Shown here: one piece after another, positions 17,927 through 26,490 of the stretch
Layout: each line of letters starts with the position of its first letter
Numbering within the stretch: position 1 is the stretch's first letter
Source: Ignavibacteria bacterium
GTDB taxonomy: Bacteria > Bacteroidota > Ignavibacteria > Kapaibacteriales > Kapaibacteriaceae
Direction: 5' to 3'
DNA length: 64,000 nt
Assembly (NCBI GenBank): GCA_947495975.1
Contig: CANMBE010000006.1
Coordinates: 64,951 to 128,950, forward strand
Program-made: the position numbers and the translations under genes
Notes under the pieces: model-generated
What the model saw: the letters and a program-made list of their open reading frames with translations, nothing else
What the model was told of the DNA's origin: nothing
Databases searched by the model: none

Positions 17927-18337
17927 CTAGCGAGGCGACTGAAGCGACTTAATCTTAGCAAGATCATGAGACAGATCTACGATGTTGCGGATCACTCCTT
18001 GCGTCATCCCAAAGTAGATTTCATCAAATCGTTTGAGCGTCTCATCATCTGCATTATGCATGAGTGTTGCGAGTTGCTCGCGCAAAGCATTCATCTGTAG
18101 TGCAAACTCTTCTTCGAGCTGACGGAAACCTTCGTCGCCTTGCTTTACCCTACGCAGCGTAGAGTATACCTTCCACGTGGCGGTGCCCGTGCGCGAAATG
18201 TTGTTGAAGTGTTCGGCTACTCCAAACGTTGCGCCTAGTTCAAGAATTGTGCCTACATCATTGCGCTTTCGCAAGCCCCCTTCAATGGTGGTATTAAGGT
18301 ATTCGATTACGGCGAGAGTGTCTTCCGAAAGCTGCAT
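17927..18337 (-). CDS. Hypothetical protein, coiled-coil tendency
   Basis: 136 residues, soluble, acidic and mostly helical by composition, with a heptad-like stretch (about 70-105, QLEEEFALQMNALREQL). I do not recognise a family. It is the last gene of a leftward run after two lipoprotein genes, 2 bases downstream of the first one, so co-expression with envelope proteins is likely. It faces the ECF-like sigma gene tail to tail. Confidence 0.6.
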   Translation of the reverse strand: MQLSEDTLAVIEYLNTTIEGGLRKRNDVGTILELGATFGVAEHFNNISRTGTATWKVYSTLRRVKQGDEGFRQLEEEFALQMNALREQLATLMHNADDETLKRFDEIYFGMTQGVIRNIVDLSHDLAKIKSLQSPR

Positions 18338-18339
18338 TG

Positions 18340-18972
18340 TTAGTATTGCACGGTTGCAAGAATAGAGCGAAAAATTCTCTCTTGCTCTGCACTGTTGGGC
18401 ACATCTTTTCCGCTGACAGAGAGCGGCACAAGAGACACCTCGTAGGAGTTACCAAGAGAAGATGTACACACGGCGGATCTTGTTCGGAGTGCACCGCCGC
18501 TGGCTGAGAAGTCATACACACCAAATCTGCGCGCACCAAGTTCTGCTATTCGATATGTACCAACGAGTTTTGATGTGCCTGCACTTTTGCGAACATGTTT
18601 TTGATAGGCAACACGTGCAAGGCCAAGCAGACCTTCGGCTTGAATTTGTTCGCGTGAAGATTCTGCAGCGGGTATAGAACTCACAACCATTGATAGTGTG
18701 TATTCGGGGTTGACGGCAATGGCCACGATGTCAGCCGATGCATCGCTCTTTGTATCGAGAAATACCCAGCCCTTTGGCATTAAGGCGATCATGTCGCCCG
18801 CTCGTGTGCGAACAAGCTCGTCGCTCATTTCGATTTCTGGTTGCGGACTTAGTGCAACATTCTGCACGTCTGACTTTTGTTCTGGTGCTTTTACAAACAA
18901 ACATGACGGTACAATTATTGAGAAAACAACAATTGCCATGAAGCTCGAATGGATGCTCCTGTGCACCGTCAC
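18340..18972 (-). CDS. Probable lipoprotein of unknown function
   Basis: 210 residues from a GTG overlapping the previous stop (GTGA). The N-terminus has a hydrophobic stretch (AIVVFSIIVPSC) with a lipobox-like VPSC near residue 24, suggesting a membrane-anchored lipoprotein. The body is an alpha/beta domain of about 150 residues resembling PsbP/DUF1795-like folds in its pattern (AGDMIALMPKGWVFLD at the start), but this is only a resemblance. Coupled to the DUF1684 lipoprotein and dcd upstream. Confidence 0.6.
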   Translation of the reverse strand: MTVHRSIHSSFMAIVVFSIIVPSCLFVKAPEQKSDVQNVALSPQPEIEMSDELVRTRAGDMIALMPKGWVFLDTKSDASADIVAIAVNPEYTLSMVVSSIPAAESSREQIQAEGLLGLARVAYQKHVRKSAGTSKLVGTYRIAELGARRFGVYDFSASGGALRTRSAVCTSSLGNSYEVSLVPLSVSGKDVPNSAEQERIFRSILATVQY

Positions 18973-19526
18973 TTCTTTTCTCCTGCCTTGATGGCAATAG
19001 AAAGATCATTCTCTTTTGGCACGATGGGGCAAGAATAATTCTCATCGTATGCGCAATAGGGATTGTAGGCCATATTAAAATCGATCACATATGAAGAGTC
19101 ATTGTTGAGCACCTTCACATCGATATATCGTCCAGCACGATACGTGCTCTCTCCATTCGTTCCATCTGTGAATGGCACGAAGTACGAATCTTGTGTTGCG
19201 TCAGCAAACTGATATGCAAAAAGAGAAAGTCGCTTTTTCTGTAGTTCAAACCGAAAGCTGCCAACGCGAAATGCGCGTCTGAGTTCACTTGTTGTTGTCT
19301 GCATCGTGAACGTGTCTACCGAAGCAGCCGGCACAAAAACTGCATCTACTGAATAGTCTGCATCCGGTTCATAGTAGGTAAGCCCCTTAAACTCTTCGCT
19401 CTTTTCTTTGCGCGCATCGAGAATTGATTGTTCGTCGAATCCATCAAGGGGCATTGAATCTTCCTCTTCGCATGAAACGAGAAAAGAAACGGCAATGAAG
19501 CTCATAATGAACAGTCGCAGGATCAT
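18969..19526 (-). CDS. DUF1684 lipoprotein
   Basis: 185 residues. Signal peptide with a clear lipobox (SFLVSC, Cys near 19). The C-terminal half carries the DUF1684 hallmark: FTDGTNGESTYRAGRYIDV, then DFNMAYNPYCAYDENYSCP with two cysteines, and the terminal AIKAGEK. The biochemical role of DUF1684 proteins is not established. The ATG overlaps the dcd stop (ATGA). Confidence 0.85.
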   Translation of the reverse strand: MILRLFIMSFIAVSFLVSCEEEDSMPLDGFDEQSILDARKEKSEEFKGLTYYEPDADYSVDAVFVPAASVDTFTMQTTTSELRRAFRVGSFRFELQKKRLSLFAYQFADATQDSYFVPFTDGTNGESTYRAGRYIDVKVLNNDSSYVIDFNMAYNPYCAYDENYSCPIVPKENDLSIAIKAGEKK

Positions 19527-20074
19527 TTCTGTTCGCCTGCTGGAAAGTTCTTCCACATCATTGACTCCACGGGTGCGCTGGTGCGATCGTTATACTTTGC
19601 CGAAGACTTGGCGTTGTATGGATTGATGACTTTACCATCGACTGCAAAATAGATGAGCTGACCAATTGGCATGCCGGCGTAGACGCGCACGGGCAGCTTA
19701 ACGCTGATTTCTAGCGTCCAGAAATTACAGAATCCGATATCACCCTTGCCCGCTGTTGCATGAATGTCAATTCCAAGGCGGCCAACGCTTGACTTACCTT
19801 CAAGGAACGGCACATGTGCATGCGTTTCCGTGTACTCTTCTGTTACGCCCAGGTAGAGTCGGTTTGGCTCCAAAACGTACCCTTCAGTCGGGATCTCGAA
19901 TTGAGCGATTTTGTTGTGCTTCTTAGAATCCAGCTCAGGGTCTACATATTCTGCCAATATGTGTCCAAGGTGAACATCGTAAGAATTTGAGCCAAGACAC
20001 GATGGATCGAACGGCTCTATTTTAATCGTGCCCTTTTCCATGTGGGCCAGTATCTCAGCGTCGGTAAGGATCAT
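19523..20074 (-). CDS. dcd: dCTP deaminase
   Basis: 183 residues of the dUTPase/dCTP deaminase superfamily. The conserved blocks IEPFDPSCLGSNSYDVHL, GKSSVGRLGI and TLEISVKLP are present. The enzyme makes dUTP from dCTP for thymidylate synthesis; whether it also hydrolyses dUTP cannot be told. The start is the ATG at MILTDAE; a TTG two codons earlier is less likely. There is no Shine-Dalgarno-like sequence; the upstream region is instead a tandem array of TAACCCTG octamers ending 8 bases before the ATG. Confidence 0.92.
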   Translation of the reverse strand: MILTDAEILAHMEKGTIKIEPFDPSCLGSNSYDVHLGHILAEYVDPELDSKKHNKIAQFEIPTEGYVLEPNRLYLGVTEEYTETHAHVPFLEGKSSVGRLGIDIHATAGKGDIGFCNFWTLEISVKLPVRVYAGMPIGQLIYFAVDGKVINPYNAKSSAKYNDRTSAPVESMMWKNFPAGEQK

Positions 20075-20082
20075 GTGCAAAG

Positions 20083-20114
20083 TTACGAGGTTACAGGGTT
20101 ACAGGGTTACAGGG
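20083..20114 (-). repeat. Tandem octamer array TAACCCTG upstream of dcd
   Basis: Three perfect 8-bp units (TTACAGGG on the plus strand) plus a fourth degenerate unit (TTACGAGG) next to the gene. Read in the dcd direction the unit is TAACCCTG or CCCTGTAA, the same octamer and orientation as the array before the AhpD-like gene at 40333. It occupies the leader and possible promoter region. Confidence 0.85.
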
Positions 20115-20116
20115 AT

Positions 20117-20151
20117 ACTGAAGAAGGCCCCTCGCTGCTCTCGGGATGACG
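20117..20151 (-). repeat. Dispersed intergenic element starting CGTCATCCCGA, copy 2
   Basis: On the minus strand it runs from CGTCATCCCGAGAGCAGCG to GGGGCCTTCTTCAGT, matching the element after der in its head and tail. It directly abuts the octamer array before dcd. The rest of the gap (20152-20220) shows a short inverted repeat, CTGCATCATGCAG at 20158-20170, and nothing else recognisable. Confidence 0.55.
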
Positions 20152-20220
20152 TGCGTGCTGCATCATGCAGGGTATATCTCTCACTTTGTTCGACGTTATT
20201 ACGCGCAGTTGCGCAACTCC

Positions 20221-20964
20221 CTACTTCTCGTACCGCCCATTCTTTACAATCCCCATCTTGTGCAACCGGTGCTGTACGCTCGTCCACAATACACCGAGGC
20301 CGTAGATGGCGCTGCGACGGAAGTTGATGGAGGAGGCGTCGTCGAAATATTTGGTTGGGCAGGTTACTTCGCCGATAGGGAAGCCCTGCATGATGATCTG
20401 GGATAACATCTGGTTGTCAAAAACAAAGTCGTCAGAGTTTGCCTCGATATTGATCGACTCTAACACGGCTCTCGAAAATGCTCGATAGCCGGTATGGTAT
20501 TCGCTAAGCTTCTGACCCACCAACATGTTCTGAATAAGAGTGAGCCCGCGGTTGGCGATGTACTTGTACAATGGCATGCCGCCCTTGCGCGCCCCATTTC
20601 CGAGGATGCGACTCCCAAGTACAACAGGATAGACGTCATTTACAATCATCCAGCTCATGACAGGAATAAGCTTGGGCGTGTATTGATAATCTGGATGCAC
20701 CATAATCACGATGTCTGCACCAAGAGCAAGAGCTGTAGTGTAACAGGTCTTCTGATTCCCACCGTAACCGCGGTTGTTATCGTGACGGATCACGTGGGTG
20801 ATGCCAAGCCCCCTAGCAACATCTGATGTGTCGTCGCGAGAATGATCGTCAACAAGGACAACGTCATCTACGATGTTGAATGGTATCTCGCGATACGTGA
20901 TCTCTAAGGTCTTGGCGGCATTGTATGCCGGCAAAACAACAACGATCTTTTTGCCGTTGATCAT
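20221..20964 (-). CDS. Family 2 glycosyltransferase (dolichol-phosphate-mannose synthase-like)
   Basis: 247 residues with the GT2 GT-A fold: VVLPAYNAAKTLE at the start, VLVDDHSRDDT, and IVMVHPDYQYTP where the DxD-type metal site lies. The later YHTGYRAFSRAVLE block is typical of DPM1/polyprenyl-phosphate glycosyltransferases in Bacteroidota. No C-terminal membrane helices, so probably a peripheral enzyme making a lipid-linked sugar. Its start overlaps the SIMPL gene stop (ATGA). Confidence 0.88.
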   Translation of the reverse strand: MINGKKIVVVLPAYNAAKTLEITYREIPFNIVDDVVLVDDHSRDDTSDVARGLGITHVIRHDNNRGYGGNQKTCYTTALALGADIVIMVHPDYQYTPKLIPVMSWMIVNDVYPVVLGSRILGNGARKGGMPLYKYIANRGLTLIQNMLVGQKLSEYHTGYRAFSRAVLESINIEANSDDFVFDNQMLSQIIMQGFPIGEVTCPTKYFDDASSINFRRSAIYGLGVLWTSVQHRLHKMGIVKNGRYEK

Positions 20965-21656
20965 TCGATCTCAAAGGTTGCGTTGACGGTGATGCGCATG
21001 GAGAGTTGACCGGCGCTAACGGGTGTGCCCATATCTGCCTCGGCCGACATACTCCGCATGGCTTTATACATAGGAGTAGGGGGCTGGTAGCCACCGTTTT
21101 CACTGATAGAGATAATGCGACGTACCGTGGCGCCAACAGCTCCTGCAAGTGCCTCGGCCTTTGACTTTGCATTCTTTGCCGCAGCAATTCGTAGCGAATC
21201 TCTCATGGTTTTGCTGTCTGCCATTGAGAAATTGACGTTATCAAGGGTGTTGCTGCCTCCAGCTACACTAGCATCAATGATTCCCTCAAGCTTAGCAAGA
21301 TTGCGCACAGTTACGTGAACAACATTGCGCATCTGATACTTCACTAGCTCGCGTCTACCTTCTGGCTTCCAGTTGTATTGCGGTTGGATGCTGAGGTCGC
21401 TTGTCATGATGTCTTTTTGATCAACACCAAGTTTCTTTAGTGCTTCGAAGATTGCGCGGACGCTACGATCATTGTCTTTTTTAATAACAATCACGTCCTT
21501 GCCCTCTGTCTCAACACCGATGCTTACCGATGCGCGGTCAGGAGTAAGAAATATTTCAGCTTCACCTTCAACTGATACCATTCTTCGTAGGTCTACCTGC
21601 GCTGATGTGAAACCAATACAGGATAAATGACAGATGATGACGAGGATCCACTTCAT
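20961..21656 (-). CDS. SIMPL (DUF541) domain periplasmic protein
   Basis: 231 residues with a signal peptide (cleavage near 19, FTSAQ). The mature protein starts RRMVSVEGEAEIFLTPDRASVSIGVET, the diagnostic beginning of SIMPL/DUF541 proteins (E. coli YggE type), and continues with the NVNFSMADSKTMRDSLRIAAAKNAKSKAEALA block. Family members are linked to envelope or oxidative stress; the mechanism is unknown. It follows the ABC-F gene by 3 bases. Confidence 0.9.
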   Translation of the reverse strand: MKWILVIICHLSCIGFTSAQVDLRRMVSVEGEAEIFLTPDRASVSIGVETEGKDVIVIKKDNDRSVRAIFEALKKLGVDQKDIMTSDLSIQPQYNWKPEGRRELVKYQMRNVVHVTVRNLAKLEGIIDASVAGGSNTLDNVNFSMADSKTMRDSLRIAAAKNAKSKAEALAGAVGATVRRIISISENGGYQPPTPMYKAMRSMSAEADMGTPVSAGQLSMRITVNATFEIE

Positions 21657-21659
21657 AGC

Positions 21660-23606
21660 TTAATCCTCTGTGGGTTGAGAGACGGTTTCCATGAGTGTTG
21701 ACCACTCCTCCATTAACGACGCAAGCACGCGCTTGGCAGTGTCATAGGCCGTGATGGTCTTGTGCTGCTTCACGGGGTCCTTGTACAACTCGGGATCGGC
21801 AAGCTTGGGCTCTGTATCTGCAATGGCCTTTTCTTGGATGGCAATCTGATTTTCGATTTCCAACAGTCGACGTTCAGCCTTGCGCTTATCTCGTTCACGC
21901 GCCTTTTGCTCTTCTCGCAATTGTGCCGGTGTTTTATCTGGAGCAACAGCGTGATGCAGCGGTATCTCGTGAGGTGTTGGCGCATCTGCAACATGCGGAT
22001 CGCCGAGGAGCTTGAGATAGGTGTCTACATCACCTTCGTACTCACGTAACGTACCAACGCGAAAAGCGATGATCTTTTCCGTGAGACCATCAAGAAAGTC
22101 ACGGTCGTGAGAGACGATGATCATGGCACCGTCATAGGACATCAACGCTTCTTTGAGAACTTCCTTCGAAAGCATATCCAAGTGATTCGTAGGCTCATCA
22201 AGAATGAGCAGGTTGTACGGCTGCAGTAAGAGTCGTGCAAGTGCGAGACGCGATTTTTCACCACCACTCAACACACCCACTTTTTTGTTGACATCATCAC
22301 CACGGAACAAGAATGCTCCAAGGAGAGATCTGATGCGTGTGCGCATTGGAGGGGGCGCAGCGGCTTCCATTACTTCATACACGGTATGGTGTCCACCCAT
22401 CATATCGGCCTGCTGCTGAGCATAATATCCTACTGCAACGGCATGACCAAGAGTAACCGTACCACCAGTAGGGGGCTCTACACCGGCAATGATCTTTGCG
22501 AGCGTTGTCTTGCCTTCGCCGTTCTTGCCGATGAAAGCAATCTTTTCTCCGCGTTCAAGTGTAAAGTCTACGCCACGTAGAACATTCTTATCTCCGTAGG
22601 ACTTCTTGATGCCGAGACAGTCAACAACCGACCGGCCAGAGCGGGGTGCAGGCGGAAAGGAGAAGTGAATGGACGACGAGTCTTGATCGTCGATCTCGAT
22701 CGCTTCCATGCGCTGCAATGCCTTCATGCGAGACTGCGCGCGAGACGCCATAGAAGCTTTGTACTTAAATCTGTCTACCCACTTCTGAACGCGGTCTCGC
22801 TCCTTGGTTTGTCTTTCTGCAAGCGACTTCTGTTGCTCCAATCGTTCGGCACGGATTTCTTCGTAGTCCGAATATGAGGCAGGAATATCGTAGACCTTTG
22901 TCTTCGTGATCTCGATGGTGCGATTGGTGATATTGTCGAGAAACGTTCTATCATGTGAGATAAGCACTACGGCTCCATCATACACACTCAAAAAGTCTTC
23001 GAGCCAACGCACGGAATCAATATCAAGGTGATTCGTAGGCTCATCAAGTAACAAACAATCTGGATGCAGAAGTAGCAGCCTGCCTAGCTCTGCACGCATT
23101 TGCCAGCCACCTGAAAAGGCGGTCAGATCATTGTCAAGCTCTTTCGCTTCAAAACCCAGACCTGTTAACACACGCTCGATATCGGCATGCATTGTTAGAC
23201 CACCTCTGCGCGCATACATATCGTTTGCATCTGTAAGACGCTGCACAATATCCATGTATGCATCAGTCTCGTAATCTGTGCGTGTCTCGAGCAGGTGCAT
23301 GATAGAATCAATTTCAGCATGCAAAAGCAACACTTCTTCAAAGGCCTGCATTGCTGTTTCTCGCAGCGTCTTTGTGAGATCAAGTGTAAGGTCTTGTGAG
23401 AGAAGTCCCAGGCGAATGCTGTTTTGCTTAGACACTTCACCACTGGTTGCAATTGTTTCGCCAGCCATGATGCCAAGCATTGTGGACTTGCCCGCACCGT
23501 TGCGACCAACAAGACCAATGCGGTCTCCGCTTTGTACAAGGAAGGACACATTCTTGAATAAGATGCGCTTCCCAAAATCTACAGTGATGTTCGTGAGTGT
23601 AATCAC
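21660..23606 (-). CDS. ABC-F family ATPase
   Basis: 648 residues, two ABC domains with no membrane segment. Walker A motifs GRNGAGKST (about 35) and GKNGEGKTT (about 360), signatures FSGGWQMRAELG and LSGGEKSRLALARL, and Walker B LLLDEPTNHLD and LILDEPTNHLD. The inter-domain linker is Arg/Lys rich (the P-site tRNA interaction motif region) and the C-terminus is a charged coiled coil as in Uup. ABC-F proteins act on the ribosome; antibiotic protection cannot be inferred. The GTG start overlaps the coaBC stop (GTGA). Confidence 0.93.
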   Translation of the reverse strand: MITLTNITVDFGKRILFKNVSFLVQSGDRIGLVGRNGAGKSTMLGIMAGETIATSGEVSKQNSIRLGLLSQDLTLDLTKTLRETAMQAFEEVLLLHAEIDSIMHLLETRTDYETDAYMDIVQRLTDANDMYARRGGLTMHADIERVLTGLGFEAKELDNDLTAFSGGWQMRAELGRLLLLHPDCLLLDEPTNHLDIDSVRWLEDFLSVYDGAVVLISHDRTFLDNITNRTIEITKTKVYDIPASYSDYEEIRAERLEQQKSLAERQTKERDRVQKWVDRFKYKASMASRAQSRMKALQRMEAIEIDDQDSSSIHFSFPPAPRSGRSVVDCLGIKKSYGDKNVLRGVDFTLERGEKIAFIGKNGEGKTTLAKIIAGVEPPTGGTVTLGHAVAVGYYAQQQADMMGGHHTVYEVMEAAAPPPMRTRIRSLLGAFLFRGDDVNKKVGVLSGGEKSRLALARLLLQPYNLLILDEPTNHLDMLSKEVLKEALMSYDGAMIIVSHDRDFLDGLTEKIIAFRVGTLREYEGDVDTYLKLLGDPHVADAPTPHEIPLHHAVAPDKTPAQLREEQKARERDKRKAERRLLEIENQIAIQEKAIADTEPKLADPELYKDPVKQHKTITAYDTAKRVLASLMEEWSTLMETVSQPTED

Positions 23607-24847
23607 AACTTCTCCACGGCATCAAGGATTACTTCGGCGCAGGCACGTTTCGGCATAGGAGGATATTCGATAGGGGACTGATTGTTCGTAATGATTGTGA
23701 TCGTGTTGTTGCCTGTACCAAAGCCGCTATCAGCAGCGCCTGCGAGGTTGGCAATGATCATATCGGCATTTTTTCTTGTGAGTTTATCTGTTGCGTAGCT
23801 CATCATATTTGTTTGTTCTAAGGCAAACCCCACAACCTTTTGATGAGCTTGTTTTTGCTTGCCAACTGATGCGAGTATATCTGCTGTGCCAATGAGTTCT
23901 AGTGTGAGGCTTGCAGGCGAATCTTCAGACTTCTTGATCTTGCCATCTGCTGGATGAGCTGGTGTGAAGTCTGCAACTGCCGCTGCCATGATAAACACAT
24001 CGGCATTGATATGTGCATGAACACGTTGAAACATCTCTGCTGCAGTCTGTACGTCAACTCGTTCTACACCGCGAGGCGTATGCAATTGAACAGGCCCTGT
24101 GATAAGCGTAACGAGTGCGCCACGTTCTTGTGCGGCTGCAGCAAGTGCAAATCCCATTGTGCCTGTAGAATGATTTACGATGGACCGCACAGCGTCGATA
24201 GGCTCATGCGTTGGGCCGGCTGTTATCACGATATGCTTGCCGAGCAAAGCGCTGTGTTCTGTTGGTGAAAGCTCAGCTGGTGCACGCGTAACACCTTGCG
24301 TGTGGGCGTCTCCATGAATGTGCGTAACGAGCGAAACAATCACATCAAGCTCTGGTAATCTACCGGCGCCAACAAGACCCGATGCGAGTTCGCCCGTTTC
24401 AGGATAGATAACCGTCACACCATCAGCACGAAGCTGTTCCACATTGCGTTGCACGGATGGCTGAAGCCACATGTCGGAGTCCATCGCCGGCGCAATGATA
24501 AGGGGCGTCTCTCGTGGACGCGACGCCACAACCGTCATCAATGCATTATCACAAAGGCCATTGGCAAGGCGAGATAGAGTTGTAGCAGAACACGGTGCAA
24601 TCAACACTACGTCTGCCCAACGGGCTAGGTGTACGTGCCATGAGCCCCCTGCCTGAATGGAGGGGTCATACGGATTGACAATAACTTCATGTTGCGAAAC
24701 GGCCTCGAGGGCAAGGGGAGCAACAAAGTTTGTAGAAGACGGAGTCATTACCACACGCACAGAATGTCCCGCGCGGATGAGATCTCGCACAAGCCAGGGC
24801 GCTTTGTACGCCGAAATGCTGCCGGTGATTCCAAGGATAATGTTCAT
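23603..24847 (-). CDS. coaBC: Bifunctional phosphopantothenoylcysteine decarboxylase/synthetase
   Basis: 414 residues, catalysing two consecutive steps of coenzyme A synthesis. The CoaC half has the flavin-binding GSISAYK start, the catalytic His in SWHVHLARWAD and the PAMDSDMW clamp; the CoaB half begins near residue 205 with ITAGPTHEPIDAVRSI and NHSTGTMG and ends with the KVVGFALE block. Start set at MNIILGITGS: a further-upstream ATG would lie inside the terminator hairpin after rpoZ. panB, the other pantothenate/CoA gene here, lies 7 kb away. Confidence 0.95.
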   Translation of the reverse strand: MNIILGITGSISAYKAPWLVRDLIRAGHSVRVVMTPSSTNFVAPLALEAVSQHEVIVNPYDPSIQAGGSWHVHLARWADVVLIAPCSATTLSRLANGLCDNALMTVVASRPRETPLIIAPAMDSDMWLQPSVQRNVEQLRADGVTVIYPETGELASGLVGAGRLPELDVIVSLVTHIHGDAHTQGVTRAPAELSPTEHSALLGKHIVITAGPTHEPIDAVRSIVNHSTGTMGFALAAAAQERGALVTLITGPVQLHTPRGVERVDVQTAAEMFQRVHAHINADVFIMAAAVADFTPAHPADGKIKKSEDSPASLTLELIGTADILASVGKQKQAHQKVVGFALEQTNMMSYATDKLTRKNADMIIANLAGAADSGFGTGNNTITIITNNQSPIEYPPMPKRACAEVILDAVEKL

Positions 24848-24853
24848 GAAGAC

Positions 24854-24886
24854 AAAAAGAGCCATCTCGGAACTACCGGATGGCTC
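24854..24886 (-). terminator. Rho-independent terminator or attenuator between rpoZ-like gene and coaBC
   Basis: On the minus strand, GAGCCATC (24886-24879) pairs perfectly with GATGGCTC (24866-24859) around a 12-base loop and is followed by five T. It ends 6 bases before the coaBC ATG, so it would reduce read-through from the rpoZ-like gene into coaBC. Confidence 0.75.
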
Positions 24887-24907
24887 TCGAATTCTGCAAT
24901 TGGGGGG

Positions 24908-25213
24908 TTATTCCGCGGTGGACGAGGCATCCGTCCGCAGATGGATTTGCCCGCTCACCATTTCTTTCATGGCAAGAAACGTAGGCTTTGGAAGCAAGTC
25001 AAATTCCTTGCTGATAGCTATTTGATCCGCGTTTGGACCTTCAGCCTCATCAGTGTCTACAATCACATCTGCAAGACGCTCAGTGATTTGAACACGGATT
25101 TGGTCGTTGATCTGACGCGAACGCAAGCCCATGGCAATAATGGACTTATAGATCGACCCCTTGGCCGATTCTTCCATGCGGACTTTGACTGGATTTACGA
25201 TATAGGTGCTCAT
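24908..25213 (-). CDS. rpoZ: RNA polymerase omega-like subunit (RpoZ/RPB6 type)
   Basis: 101 residues. The central block GSIYKSIIAMGLRSRQIND is the omega/RPB6 core (the helix that latches beta prime). The C-terminal extension with FDLLPKPTFLAMKEMVSGQI is shared by Bacteroidota versions in my recollection. Position immediately before coaBC is the arrangement seen in Bacteroidota, which supports the call. The protein is diverged from the E. coli sequence, so confidence rests on core plus context. Confidence 0.8.
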   Translation of the reverse strand: MSTYIVNPVKVRMEESAKGSIYKSIIAMGLRSRQINDQIRVQITERLADVIVDTDEAEGPNADQIAISKEFDLLPKPTFLAMKEMVSGQIHLRTDASSTAE

Positions 25214-25291
25214 GCGGACCTTTTCTTAGATGCGTTCAAAGGGAGAACCGCAAAGATAGGGATTAATAGGGTTTGTACGACATGTGGGGTG

Positions 25292-25696
25292 TTAAAGAAA
25301 CCGGCCCCGCTCGGCTTCCGTGGGAATCCTGCACGATTCCCTCTTCCCAAACCATCGATACCGGTTCCTTGCCACGAGACGGTAGACCGCATCTCGCACG
25401 GGGCGAGGTACAACGTATGCAATGGTGCTGAAAAATTTCCACCAGCCACCTAACAAGCATGCAAGAAAAAGTATTGCCGAGCTCTCTTGCAGAAGCACGT
25501 TCGCTGGGGTGATTACATAGATAGTGGTTGGTGCTTGAGTGATGTTGTGACTTTGTAATAGTTGGGTAACGTTCTCTGATTGAAATGAACCGAAGCGCAT
25601 AGAAGCAGTGCGATCATTGTGCAGAAGAAAATCCACGGCACTATTGCAGAGCGCACAGACTCCGTCGAAAATCACAATGGTAGTTCGTGTGGACAT
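25292..25696 (-). CDS. DCC-family thiol-disulfide oxidoreductase-like protein (DUF393)
   Basis: 134 residues with the family signature FDGVCALCN, including the CxxC pair, near residues 10-18, and the C-terminal WFGKRESCRIPTEAER. Predicted thioredoxin-like; true redox partners are unknown. The start chosen places the DGVC motif at the usual distance from the N-terminus. It is transcribed divergently from the next gene with an 80-base gap that may contain both promoters. Confidence 0.88.
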   Translation of the reverse strand: MSTRTTIVIFDGVCALCNSAVDFLLHNDRTASMRFGSFQSENVTQLLQSHNITQAPTTIYVITPANVLLQESSAILFLACLLGGWWKFFSTIAYVVPRPVRDAVYRLVARNRYRWFGKRESCRIPTEAERGRFL

Positions 25697-25776
25697 GTGT
25701 TGTATCAAAAATGACAGAAGTTTTGTTATGATAGAAGAGCAAATACTGAGTGGCAAAACACACGAGGAGCTTTTCG

Positions 25777-26490
25777 ATGGCAACGCTCACGCTCGATATG
25801 TTCACACAAAGTGCCGGCGATATGGAAGCCGCCCAATATCGGATTCTTGCAGCGCTGAAGGCCCTGCGGAAAGACTTCAGACAAAACACGCTCTATCCAG
25901 CACTTGGAGACCTGATTGAGTTGAGCTCTATGCTTGAGACAATTCACGATAACCGAGAGCGCTACCGCTCTAGCTTGCCGCAGACGCTTAAAGGCGTAGA
26001 CCTTGAAAAGAAGGAGCTGATGTTTGATGCTGTGCCTGCTGATGAAGAGTCCGTTGCGGGTATGTTTGAATTGCTCGCGTGGGCCGTACCGTTCGTAACA
26101 GAGCTCACCAATGAAGGTGTTGCAATGTTCGAATTTGTCCACCAGAACCTTACGCTCGATCCGGTTGGCATCATGCCTTTGTATCAAGATGAAGGTTATG
26201 TGTTTGTTCCTAACCATGGCGCAAACATCGTGCACGTGCTGAAGTATGAGCTGTCATTGTACTCGGCAGATACCGAAAAATACCGCGCTATGCGAACGAT
26301 AGAAATTGAAACATACGTACCGTCGTCAATCTTTGAAACGCCAGAGGACCTAAAGCTCGCCCTCGTTGAACAGCATAAAGACATGCCCAATCCAGCAACG
26401 TTTCTCATGGACACAGAGCTTGATTTTCCGTTCGACACAACTATTCTTCCGGTAGCGAAACGTAAACTTATGAGGCACTTGATCTCGTAA
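25777..26490 (+). CDS. Hypothetical cytosolic protein
   Basis: 237 residues from an ATG preceded by AGGAG at good distance. No signal or membrane segment. Two parts are visible: a helical N-terminal half (to about 140) and a C-terminal part with the YKLMPLYQDEGYVFVPN-like stretch (GIMPLYQDEGYVFVPN) and SSIFETPEDLKL. I do not recognise a family. Its end overlaps the end of the convergent RsmB-like gene by 23 bases. Confidence 0.65.
   Translation: MATLTLDMFTQSAGDMEAAQYRILAALKALRKDFRQNTLYPALGDLIELSSMLETIHDNRERYRSSLPQTLKGVDLEKKELMFDAVPADEESVAGMFELLAWAVPFVTELTNEGVAMFEFVHQNLTLDPVGIMPLYQDEGYVFVPNHGANIVHVLKYELSLYSADTEKYRAMRTIEIETYVPSSIFETPEDLKLALVEQHKDMPNPATFLMDTELDFPFDTTILPVAKRKLMRHLIS

Noticed and set aside
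20158-20170. CTGCATCATGCAG as an operator site
   Set aside because: A single short palindrome without a known consensus or second copy is too weak to call.
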